Source: Candidatus Agathobaculum merdigallinarum
Lineage (GTDB): Bacteria > Bacillota > Clostridia > Oscillospirales > Butyricicoccaceae
NCBI GenBank assembly: GCA_019115425.1
Contig: DXDO01000114.1
Span: 1-20,872, forward strand
Reading direction: 5' to 3'
DNA length: 20,872 bases
The notes under the pieces were generated by a model, which worked only from the letters and a program-made list of their open reading frames with translations, had not been told where the DNA came from and did no database searches. Of the stretch, positions 7,256 through 14,750 are shown piece after piece. A program made the position numbers and the translations under genes. How positions within the stretch are numbered: position 1 is the first letter of the stretch; every line of letters starts with the position of its first letter.

Positions 7256-8200
7256 ATGACCAATATGCAGAAATGCGGCATGATCGGCGTCGGTTTTGTC
7301 GGCGCAACGTGCGCCTATACGCTTGCGGTTTCCGGTCTGTTCTCCGAAATGATACTGGTGGATATGAACCGAAAAAAAGCGGAAAGCGAGGCAGCAGATA
7401 TCAACCATGGCGTCTCCTTTGCAAAGCCCTGTTATGTGCGCGCAGGGGATTACGCCGACCTTGCCGGCTGCGGCCTGATCATCATTGCTGCGGGTGCAAA
7501 TCAAAAGCCGGGCGAAACACGCATCGAACTTCTTGGCCGCAACCGTGTGATCCTGTCGTCGATCATCGAACAGATCATGCAGGTCAACCGCGATGCGGTG
7601 CTCCTGATCGTGTCCAATCCGGTCGACGTGCTCACCTGTATGGCGCAGAGCCTGTCCGGACTGCCCGCCGGACGTGTGATCGGCTCGGGCACGGTGCTGG
7701 ATACTGCCCGGCTCAAGTATCTGCTGGGACAGCGGCTGGGCGTGGATGGGCGCAATGTACACGCCTTTATTATCGGCGAGCACGGCGACAGCGAGCTGGC
7801 TGTATGGTCGAGCGCAAACATCTCGGGCGTCGATCTGTATGATTACTGCCGTATCACCGGTATTTCAGATCCTGCTGCCGTACTGCGGCAGATTTACGAA
7901 AGTGTGCGCGATGCAGCCTACTCGATCATCGAAGGAAAAGGCGCGACGTATTACGGCATCGGTATGGCGGTGCGCCGCATTGCGGAAGCCATTGTGCGCG
8001 ATGAGCACTCTGTCCTGCCGGTATCCTCCATGATCTCCGGACACTACGGTGTAGAGGGTATCTGCCTGGGGCTGCCGTCCATCGTCGGACGCGGCGGTGC
8101 GGAGGCAGTGCTGGATATCCCGCTTTCAGACGAGGAACTCACCCGCCTACAAAGCTCCGCGCGCAAAATGAAAGAGCTGATTGAGGAAATCGGTGCGTGA
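7256..8200 (+). CDS. ldh: L-lactate dehydrogenase (NAD-dependent)
   Basis: The 314-aa product is typical in length. It interconverts pyruvate and L-lactate with NADH in the cytoplasm, the fermentative redox valve. Visible are the Rossmann motif GVGFVG (11-16), Asp36 after the second strand (NAD rather than NADP), the mobile loop NQKPGETR with Gln83 (lactate rather than malate specificity) and Arg89, NPVDVLT, Asp149/Arg152 in LDTARL, and the catalytic His176 in GEHGDSE. The start ATG at 7256 follows GGAAAGGAAG at about 10 nt; an internal ATG three codons later is less well placed. It sits between two paralogous SLH genes transcribed in the opposite direction, so it is its own transcription unit. 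The allosteric fructose-bisphosphate dependence cannot be judged. Confidence 0.95.
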   Translation: MTNMQKCGMIGVGFVGATCAYTLAVSGLFSEMILVDMNRKKAESEAADINHGVSFAKPCYVRAGDYADLAGCGLIIIAAGANQKPGETRIELLGRNRVILSSIIEQIMQVNRDAVLLIVSNPVDVLTCMAQSLSGLPAGRVIGSGTVLDTARLKYLLGQRLGVDGRNVHAFIIGEHGDSELAVWSSANISGVDLYDYCRITGISDPAAVLRQIYESVRDAAYSIIEGKGATYYGIGMAVRRIAEAIVRDEHSVLPVSSMISGHYGVEGICLGLPSIVGRGGAEAVLDIPLSDEELTRLQSSARKMKELIEEIGA

Positions 8201-8224
8201 TTTATGCATCCTACAGCGCAGCAA

Positions 8225-8252
8225 AAAGCCGCTCCATATTCGGAGCGGCTTT
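8225..8252. terminator. Bidirectional terminator between ldh and the Met-rich SLH gene
   Basis: Arms 8225-8235 and 8242-8252 pair perfectly over 11 bp with a 6-nt loop. The minus strand then has five T and the plus strand three. It lies between convergent gene ends (8200 and 8285) and most likely serves both, more strongly the minus-strand gene. Confidence 0.85.
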
Positions 8253-8284
8253 GATCTGCCGTTTGGTATCAGAAAGAGCCCATA

Positions 8285-9664
8285 TCAGGCGGCTGCGTCC
8301 GCACCACCGATGATATCGGTGTAGCTGTCCAGATCCGCAGGAATATCAACGGTTACGCCGTCGCCCACCTCGTTGATGTCCATATCCATCGACATGTTCA
8401 TGGTCATGACCATTTCCTCAATGCCCATATTGATGACAGCGGTCATGGACATCGAACGGATGACCCCGTTCTCAATCGTGACGGAGGAGGTAACGTCGCC
8501 CATATTGAAATCAACGCCTGTTGCGGCTTCGTCCATACCCATGCTGGCCAGTACATCGTCAACCAGATTGCTCATACCGGCCGCCGAATATGTCACGGTC
8601 ATGACATCGCCGGAAGTGGTGATGGAGTCGATCAGGCAGATCGGTTCAGAGGTGCTCGTCTCCGTCATATTCGCCATATCGCCCATCTGCGCGAGCGCAT
8701 CCTCAAAGGACATATCCATCTTGACCTTCTGGCCGCCCATATCCATGTAGTATACGCCATCTGCATAGTAGTACGCAACATCCTGACTGATCGAGGACTG
8801 CTCGCCATCAGCTACCAGAGACTCATCCATGGTCAGGTTGATCGCACCGGTCATGGAGATCTGGGACTGATCCATATGCTCAAGATCCATGTCCATCTTC
8901 ATTTCCATCGGCATGGCCAGCGTCATCACCTGCTGGCCGTCCACGTCCACCGTGGCCTGCACGTCGGCTGTAACATCCATTTTTGTCTCGTCGCTCATCG
9001 CGGCAGACGCTGCAACATAGGAATCATAATTGTCAAAGAACGTCAGCATATCCGCCGCTGCAGTCTGGTCAACAGCACCGTCTGCCACCAGCTTTTCCAG
9101 CAGTTTCGTGTCTGCATCGCCCTTCACCGCAGTGTTCAGCGCGGTCAGGCTCATCGCAGCGACATGGTCGCGCAGGAAGTTGGTCTCATTGCAGTTGGCA
9201 ATGTCCACCAGGCCGATGGACTCACCGTAATCGACTGCACCGGAGTACGTAAAGTCACCGCCCGCCGCATCGCTGTAGCCCAGCGCGCGAAGCAGGAATG
9301 TGGTGTACATCTGTGCCGAGCAGGCACTGTCGGGATCAAAAATCGTCTCTGTAATACCGTTGGTCAAATCGTTATCATACAGGTATTGCACATAGGGCTT
9401 TTGCCAGTTCGCCAGATCGGTAAACGGCGCTGTGTATTCAAGTTCCTGTGCTTCCGCTTCCTTGCCCAGCAGGCGAACCAGCATGGTCGCCGCCTCGCCA
9501 CGGGTCGGGGCACGGTCGAGCGCATAGCCATCTCCTGTGCCTCGGAACAGGCCGAGATCGCTCAGCCGGTCGGCGCAGTTATCATAGCTGGCCGCACCCG
9601 CGGTCATTGCCAAGCTTGCCACCACCAAAACGGAAGCCAGCACCATCCTCATTTTTCTCTTCAT
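8285..9664 (-). CDS. Secreted SLH-domain protein with methionine-rich C-terminal domain
   Basis: The 459-aa product has a signal peptide (cleavage near AGA-A, residue 25) and three SLH-type repeats up to about residue 195, with PTRGE, DLANWQKPYVQYLY and FLRDHVA. Residues about 220-459 contain roughly 32 methionines, many in alternating strings such as MPMEMKMDMDLEHM and MVMTMNMSMDMD, plus abundant Asp/Glu. The alternating pattern suggests long beta-strands, as in DUF6612/LppX-like extracytoplasmic domains; this assignment is from memory and tentative. The N-terminal half is a close paralogue of the protein at 5838-7097, alike also at DNA level. The start has a near-perfect AAAGGAGG about 7 nt upstream. 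It is divergent from the M13 peptidase. Possible roles are binding a hydrophobic ligand or a soft metal; neither is shown. Confidence 0.87.
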   Translation of the reverse strand: MKRKMRMVLASVLVVASLAMTAGAASYDNCADRLSDLGLFRGTGDGYALDRAPTRGEAATMLVRLLGKEAEAQELEYTAPFTDLANWQKPYVQYLYDNDLTNGITETIFDPDSACSAQMYTTFLLRALGYSDAAGGDFTYSGAVDYGESIGLVDIANCNETNFLRDHVAAMSLTALNTAVKGDADTKLLEKLVADGAVDQTAAADMLTFFDNYDSYVAASAAMSDETKMDVTADVQATVDVDGQQVMTLAMPMEMKMDMDLEHMDQSQISMTGAINLTMDESLVADGEQSSISQDVAYYYADGVYYMDMGGQKVKMDMSFEDALAQMGDMANMTETSTSEPICLIDSITTSGDVMTVTYSAAGMSNLVDDVLASMGMDEAATGVDFNMGDVTSSVTIENGVIRSMSMTAVINMGIEEMVMTMNMSMDMDINEVGDGVTVDIPADLDSYTDIIGGADAAA

Positions 9665-9712
9665 AGGATAACCTCCTTTTACAATAAAAGCAGACCCATC
9701 TGCTATGAATAC

Positions 9713-9741
9713 ATATTAGCACGTCTTTTGAACAATGTAAA
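9713..9741 (-). promoter_or_regulatory. Promoter of the Met-rich SLH gene
   Basis: TTTACA (9741-9736) and TAATAT (9718-9713) with a 17-bp spacer read on the minus strand about 50 bp before the start codon. The leader has a small hairpin AGCAGA/TCTGCT (9689-9704) just upstream of the ribosome binding site. Confidence 0.7.
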
Positions 9742-9808
9742 CAACTTTTCTGATTTTACAAACGGTATTTTTCTTAACAATTTCCTAACATGCCGCATGA
9801 TTTCCTGC

Positions 9809-9837
9809 TTGACATCAGATTGTGCTGGTGTTATATT
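9809..9837 (+). promoter_or_regulatory. Distal promoter (P1) of the SLH-M13 peptidase gene
   Basis: TTGACA (9809-9814) and TATATT (9832-9837) are 17 bp apart in a strongly AT-rich stretch, about 100 bp before the start codon. Confidence 0.75.
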
Positions 9838-9866
9838 GTGTATATATTATATTTACAATTTTCATG

Positions 9867-9895
9867 TTGACAATCGAAAGAAAAGGATGTATTAT
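9867..9895 (+). promoter_or_regulatory. Proximal promoter (P2) of the SLH-M13 peptidase gene
   Basis: A second TTGACA (9867-9872) lies 17 bp from TATTAT (9890-9895), giving a leader of under 40 nt. Together with P1 this is a tandem consensus promoter pair, suggesting strong or dual-controlled expression. Confidence 0.75.
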
Positions 9896-9940
9896 TGTAT
9901 TGATGTATTCGCACAAAAATAATTGAGAAAGGATCGAGCT

Positions 9941-12298
9941 ATGAAAACAAAACAATTGCTTGCAGCGCTCATATCTGCTGCAACCCTGCTCTCCACACTG
10001 CCTGCCGCGTTGGCTGCAGATGATAACACGCCGGCAACGCGCGGCGAAGTCTGCGCTGCGCTGGTTGCAGCGGCGGACGACTACAATCCCAGCGTGACCG
10101 CCGCCGATGTGATGCGCGGCGGGCCGGACGGCGATTTACGCGAAAACGACCCCGTCACCCGCGCGGAGGCGCTGGTCATGCTTCAGCGTGCCTTCGGCGG
10201 CCTGCCCGCCCCGCAGGGCGATAATGCCCGCAAAGGCTATCCGGCATCGAACTTCACCGATGTGCCCGCATGGGCGCAGGGGGAATTGCAGGATGTATTT
10301 GACGCAGGCATCGTTGCCGGTACATCCCCGACCACCTTTTCGCCAAATGCAAATGTCACCATGTCTCAGCTGGACCGCTTCATCCAGCGAACCTATTCCC
10401 TGTTCGGCAGCAATTTGAAGGATGATTTCTATGCCGCGGTCAATAAGGACTGGCTGGACAATTCTACGATTCCGGCGGGCCAGGCACAAACCGGCACGCT
10501 TGCAGAAAAAATGTATGATACAGAGCCGCTGAACGAACTGATAGAGCAGGCAGTCGATCATCCGACGAATGAAAATTCTCAGCGTATTGCGGCGCTGTAC
10601 ACCAATATTCTCAACTGGGATGCACGCAACGCGGCGGGCATCGATCCCATCCGTCCCTATCTGGAAGCGGTTGAAGCTTCGCAAAGCGTGGACGAGGTGA
10701 TGGCAGTAAAAAAGCAGATCGCAGAGGACTTTGCCGGCAATCTGCTGGTTGGCTTCAGTCTGTCAGCGGATGCAAAGGACTCCACCCGCTACACGGTAGG
10801 CTTTTCCGCCTTCTCTCCCTCGCTGACCAAAGAAGTCTATGCTGCGGACGGCGGCAACCAAAAGGACGCATACCTCACCTATGTTCAGACGCTGTTTGAA
10901 CTGGGCGGCGCGGATACGGAAAGCGCCGCAGCGGATGCGCAGCGTGTCTGGGAGATGGAAAAAGAACTGTCCACACACGCTCTTGACCAGCAGGACAAAG
11001 GCAATGTCGACAAAACCTATAACGTCTATACCATGGATGAGCTGAAAGCCCTGTTCCCCACCCTTGATCTGGATGATATTTATGCTCAGAGCGGCCTTGC
11101 CCGTTCAGACGACCATATCATTGTCAGCGATGTGGGCCTGCTCGAGGCTTCTCCCAAATACTTCACCGAAGAACATCTGGACGACCTCAAGGCCTATCTC
11201 CGGTTGACCATTCTCGCGGGCTACGGCGGCTATCTCAGCCGCGATTTTCAGGACGCATCAAATGCCTATCAGAAGGACTTTCTGGGTATCTCCGGTACGC
11301 TGAGCGACGAAGCCATGGCAACCCAGCTAGTACAGCAGTACCTGTCCGACGAGCTTGGCCGCCTGTACGTGGAACAGTACTTCTCCGAGGAAGCCAAAGC
11401 CGACGTTGAAGATATGGTCTATGACTTTATTGACATTTATAAGGATCGCATCCGCTCGCTTGACTGGATGAGCGACACGACTAAGGCAAAAGCCATCGAA
11501 AAGCTGGATGCGCTCGGCGTTAAAGTCGGCTATCCTGACGAAGGAAAGTGGAATGACTACTTCAAGGGTGTTACTCTCAAAACCGCAGCCGAGGGCGGCA
11601 GCTATTTTGACAACATTATCACCATGATGAAGGCACAGAAGCAAATGCAGATTGAATGGCAGAATCAGCCGGTCAACAAAGATCTGTGGCCGATGGCGGC
11701 CTACACGGTCAACGCCTGTTATGTGCCTGCGAACAACGAGATTGTATTCCCAGCGGGTATTTTGCAGGCCCCGTTGTATGATGTGAACGCCTCGCGCGAG
11801 CAGAATCTCGGTGGTATCGGCTATGTTATCGCGCATGAGATCACGCACGCCTTTGACAACAACGGTGCGAAGTTCGACAAGAACGGCAACGCTGCCGACT
11901 GGTGGACCGAGGAGGACTACGCCGCGTTCCAGAGACTGTGCGACGAGGTCGTCGCCTACTACGACGGCGTGGAAGCCGCGCCCGGTATTTCCTGCAGCGG
12001 CGCGCTGACGCTTTCCGAAAACATCGCCGATCTCGGTGCGGCGCAGTGTATCCTGGAAGCCGCCCAGCGCGAAGATAATCCCGACTTGGAAACGCTGTTC
12101 CGCTCTGTTGCGAACACCTGGCGCTCAACCATGCCGCGCGACACAGCCGCATATTACACGACGCTCGATGTGCACGCGCCGGATAAGCTGCGTGTCAACC
12201 GCGTACTGCAATCGCTCGACGAGTTCTATACGACCTTCGAAATTACCGAAGGGGACGGCATGTGGCTTGCGCCCGAAAAACGCGTTTCGATTTGGTAA
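9941..12298 (+). CDS. SLH-anchored M13 family (neprilysin/PepO-like) zinc metallopeptidase
   Basis: The 785-aa product has a signal peptide (ALA-A near residue 26), about two and a half SLH repeats to residue about 160 (TRGE, TRAE, FTDVPAWAQ), and a full M13 peptidase. Visible are the substrate motif VNACY...NNEIVFPAGILQ, the zinc site HEITH (H632, E633, H636), the third ligand E693 with D697 in ENIADLG, and H745/R751 (HAPDKLR), in the same spacings as human neprilysin, plus the family's terminal Trp. M13 enzymes cleave short peptides; here the SLH part would hold the enzyme on the wall, for peptide processing or nutrition. The frame extends six codons upstream, but ATG 9941 follows AAAGGATCG directly. 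Typical PepO proteins are near 630 aa, so the extra length is the SLH part. A terminator follows. Confidence 0.94.
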   Translation: MKTKQLLAALISAATLLSTLPAALAADDNTPATRGEVCAALVAAADDYNPSVTAADVMRGGPDGDLRENDPVTRAEALVMLQRAFGGLPAPQGDNARKGYPASNFTDVPAWAQGELQDVFDAGIVAGTSPTTFSPNANVTMSQLDRFIQRTYSLFGSNLKDDFYAAVNKDWLDNSTIPAGQAQTGTLAEKMYDTEPLNELIEQAVDHPTNENSQRIAALYTNILNWDARNAAGIDPIRPYLEAVEASQSVDEVMAVKKQIAEDFAGNLLVGFSLSADAKDSTRYTVGFSAFSPSLTKEVYAADGGNQKDAYLTYVQTLFELGGADTESAAADAQRVWEMEKELSTHALDQQDKGNVDKTYNVYTMDELKALFPTLDLDDIYAQSGLARSDDHIIVSDVGLLEASPKYFTEEHLDDLKAYLRLTILAGYGGYLSRDFQDASNAYQKDFLGISGTLSDEAMATQLVQQYLSDELGRLYVEQYFSEEAKADVEDMVYDFIDIYKDRIRSLDWMSDTTKAKAIEKLDALGVKVGYPDEGKWNDYFKGVTLKTAAEGGSYFDNIITMMKAQKQMQIEWQNQPVNKDLWPMAAYTVNACYVPANNEIVFPAGILQAPLYDVNASREQNLGGIGYVIAHEITHAFDNNGAKFDKNGNAADWWTEEDYAAFQRLCDEVVAYYDGVEAAPGISCSGALTLSENIADLGAAQCILEAAQREDNPDLETLFRSVANTWRSTMPRDTAAYYTTLDVHAPDKLRVNRVLQSLDEFYTTFEITEGDGMWLAPEKRVSIW

Positions 12299-12342
12299 CA
12301 GCTTGATCGCCGTGATTTCCGTCTCCCCTACTTCAATAGCAT

Positions 12343-12375
12343 CGCCCCCTGTATCGAAAACTGATACAGGGGGCG
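12343..12375 (+). terminator. Intrinsic terminator of the M13 peptidase gene
   Basis: Arms 12343-12355 and 12363-12375 pair perfectly over 13 bp with a 7-nt loop, followed by TTTTC, 45 bp past the stop codon. The minus-strand side lacks a T run, so it is not an obvious terminator for the convergent pyrB. Confidence 0.88.
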
Positions 12376-12447
12376 TTTTCGTCTATCATGCGGTTTTGCC
12401 GGAGCCTTCCCTTCCGCGTGTGGGCCGGTTTTCACTCGTATGCTGTA

Positions 12448-13509
12448 TTACAGCAGCATTTCCAGCGGCGCGTCGCAATAAGGGCATGGATCACCCGGCC
12501 TGCCGGTCAGCGGCAGATAAGGCTCGGTTTTGGTAATACATTTGTGGTTGGAGCATTTCACGCCGTGCGCACCGATATCCTGATGTCCCGCACGAATAAA
12601 CGGCAGCTTGGACAGCGTCAACAGCAGCGCCATGCGGCCAAACATACCAAACCGTGCCTGCCGGAAATAGACCGCGCGTGGGTCGTCGTCCACATCCTGT
12701 GCAATCTCATCCACACGCGGCAGCGGATGCAGCACCAACATATCCTTCTTCGCACGCTTGAGTTTTTCCGCCGTGAGCTGGTAATTGCCCTCCAGATTCT
12801 CATACTCCTGCGCAGTGACAAATCGCTCGCGCTGGATGCGCGTCATGTACAGCACATCCAGCTCGGGCAGCACCTTATCAATGCTGTCTGCCTCGCAAAA
12901 CGGCATATTGTGCTCTTTCAGGAAGCGGACCATGTAATCCGGCAGTTTCAGCGCGTCGGGCGCGATCAGATAAATCTGCACATTGTGATACCGCTCCAGA
13001 AAATGCAGCAGCGAATGCACGGTGCGGCCATACTTCAAATCACCGCACAGGCCGATCTTCATGTCGTCCGCCGAGCCGCGCAGACGCAGGATGGTAACCA
13101 TGTCGGTCAGCGTCTGCGTTGGGTGCAGGTGCCCGCCGTCGCCCGCGTTGATGACCGGCACGGAGGAATACATGGACGCCGCCTTGGCCGCCCCCTCGCG
13201 CGGATTGCGCATGACGATCATATCCGCATAGCTGGAAACCATATTGATCGTGTCTTTAAGCGTCTCCCCCTTTGCGGTAGAGGACGAACCCGGATCGGAA
13301 AATCCGACCACGCTGCCGCCGAGCCGCATCATCGCGGTTGAAAACGACAGATTGGTGCGTGTGGACGGCTCATAAAACAGGCTGCCCAGCACCTTACCGC
13401 GGCAGGCGTCGGTATAGCCCTCGGGGCGGTCAATCATATTGGTGGTAAGCTTATACAAATCGGAAAATTCCTTTTCCGTCAGATCACATAAATCAATAAT
13501 GTGGCGCAT
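12448..13509 (-). CDS. pyrB: Aspartate carbamoyltransferase with C-terminal PyrI-like zinc ribbon
   Basis: The 353-aa product is about 45 residues longer than ordinary catalytic chains. It makes N-carbamoyl-aspartate from carbamoyl phosphate and aspartate in pyrimidine synthesis. Visible are the carbamoyl-phosphate loop STRT (49-52), AKGETLKDT, NAGDGGHLHPTQ, the aspartate-site YMTRIQRERF and HPLPRVDEI, all close to the E. coli-type PyrB that pairs with PyrI. The extra tail has C319-x4-C324-x17-C342-x2-C345 with KCITKTEP after the second Cys, the same layout as the zinc domain of PyrI (C-x4-C...C-x2-C, CISHAEP). The nucleotide-binding allosteric domain of PyrI is absent, and no pyrI lies in this window. 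The ATG has AAAGGGATGG about 12 nt upstream. It is isolated from other pyr genes here and has its own promoter. Confidence 0.95.
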   Translation of the reverse strand: MRHIIDLCDLTEKEFSDLYKLTTNMIDRPEGYTDACRGKVLGSLFYEPSTRTNLSFSTAMMRLGGSVVGFSDPGSSSTAKGETLKDTINMVSSYADMIVMRNPREGAAKAASMYSSVPVINAGDGGHLHPTQTLTDMVTILRLRGSADDMKIGLCGDLKYGRTVHSLLHFLERYHNVQIYLIAPDALKLPDYMVRFLKEHNMPFCEADSIDKVLPELDVLYMTRIQRERFVTAQEYENLEGNYQLTAEKLKRAKKDMLVLHPLPRVDEIAQDVDDDPRAVYFRQARFGMFGRMALLLTLSKLPFIRAGHQDIGAHGVKCSNHKCITKTEPYLPLTGRPGDPCPYCDAPLEMLL

Positions 13510-13545
13510 CGGACATCCATCCCTTTCTCTGTCTTTTCCTTACCT

Positions 13546-13554
13546 ATCATACCA
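13546..13554 (-). promoter_or_regulatory. Extended -10 promoter of pyrB
   Basis: TATGAT (13551-13546) preceded by TGG gives an extended -10 element on the minus strand, in the 68-bp gap before pyrB. The -35 region is only a T-rich run. No PyrR-type attenuator fits in the short leader of about 30 nt. Confidence 0.55.
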
Positions 13555-13577
13555 CAGGGAAAAACGAAAGAAAAGGC

Positions 13578-14750
13578 TTATTTGCGCATCGCATCGATCG
13601 GGTCCAGTCGCGCGGCACGAACCGCAGGGAGCAATCCGGCCACCGCTCCGCAAGCGACGGATAACACAAGCAAAACCGCCGAAACGCGCAGATCCGGCAA
13701 AATTGACGCGCCCCAGTACAGTGCTCCGCCCGCAAGGCATAGGCCGCAAAGCCCGCCAAACGTGCACAGCAGCGCGGATTGCAGCAAAAAAAGCCGCCGA
13801 ATATCGCGCGGCTGCGCGCCGATGGCCAGCAGAATACCGATCTCCCCTGTTTTTTCATGCGCGGCCGCCAGCATGCTGCACAGCACCCCGATCAGAGCGA
13901 CGCACAGTGTGATCCCCCCTGCAACGATAAAAAGCAGTACACACAGCTCCGCAAGCCGCTCCACGGTTTCCACCATGCCGGACATGTTCTGCACCCGCAC
14001 GGTTCCGTCCACCTGCCCGCGTTCCGTCAGGTAGCGGGAAATCTGTCCGCTGACCGCGGACAGATCGGACTGTGCGCTGCACTGCACGAATACCTGATCC
14101 GCATTCTCCTGTACCGTTGCCAGACAGGTGTACGGAACATATATCAGATGCGGTGCGAAGGAGGACAGCGCGCCGCCCAGCGCGCTGGTCTGCGCCTTGA
14201 CCACACCGCACACGGTGAAATACTGATCCCTGCCGTCCAGCCGCAGGCGGATGGTTCGTCCGGTGATATTGGTGCGTCCATATAGTGCCTGCGCCAAATC
14301 GTCTCCGACAACCGCCACCGGCTGCGCCGTATCCGCCTGCCGTTCCGTCAGCAGGGTGCCCGCCAGCACTTCCAGCTGCATAACCTCCCCCAGTCGTTCG
14401 TCTGCGCCCAAAAAAACAGCGTTCTCTGTCACATGTCCCGCCCTTACATTGCCGGTTTTTGCCTTGATTGGCATAACGCTGTCGATTCCGGCAACCGCCT
14501 GTTCCAGTGTGTCCGCCAGTTCTGCGGACAAGGGGGGGCCTGCACCGTGGTCGTCCAGATAAACGGTCAAGCCGCTGACACCGAGGGTTTTCAGCGCCAG
14601 CTGCACCTGGGTCTGCCCGAACAGTCCGATCGCCGCGATCAGCAGCAATGCTCCCGTTCCAACGGCAACCGAAAGCGCGCACAACGCGGTTCGCAGCGGA
14701 TTTTCACGCAGATTGGCAGCCGCTAAACGAAACAGATCGGCTGTCCTCAT
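13578..14750 (-). CDS. MacB/FtsX-type ABC transporter permease
   Basis: The 390-aa product has a first membrane helix after NLRENPLRTALCALSVAVG, a large extracytoplasmic domain of the MacB periplasmic-core type (about 45-265), then three helices (about 270-385) with EKTGEIGILLAIGA and the ending RAARLDPIDAMRK, all hallmarks of the MacB/FtsX permease family. These proteins use ATP hydrolysis by a cytoplasmic partner to drive export or signalling (peptides, antibiotics, lipoproteins). Its start overlaps the stop of the adaptor gene (ATGA), so the two are translationally coupled. There is no nucleotide-binding domain in this protein, and no ABC ATPase gene on either side within the window. The substrate is unknown. 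Confidence 0.9.
   Translation of the reverse strand: MRTADLFRLAAANLRENPLRTALCALSVAVGTGALLLIAAIGLFGQTQVQLALKTLGVSGLTVYLDDHGAGPPLSAELADTLEQAVAGIDSVMPIKAKTGNVRAGHVTENAVFLGADERLGEVMQLEVLAGTLLTERQADTAQPVAVVGDDLAQALYGRTNITGRTIRLRLDGRDQYFTVCGVVKAQTSALGGALSSFAPHLIYVPYTCLATVQENADQVFVQCSAQSDLSAVSGQISRYLTERGQVDGTVRVQNMSGMVETVERLAELCVLLFIVAGGITLCVALIGVLCSMLAAAHEKTGEIGILLAIGAQPRDIRRLFLLQSALLCTFGGLCGLCLAGGALYWGASILPDLRVSAVLLVLSVACGAVAGLLPAVRAARLDPIDAMRK

Noticed and set aside
8876..9922. Plus-strand open frame of 348 codons
   Set aside because: Mostly antisense to the Met-rich SLH gene; its last part is AT-rich promoter DNA.
12388..13341. Plus-strand open frame of 317 codons
   Set aside because: Antisense to pyrB, whose catalytic motifs are intact.
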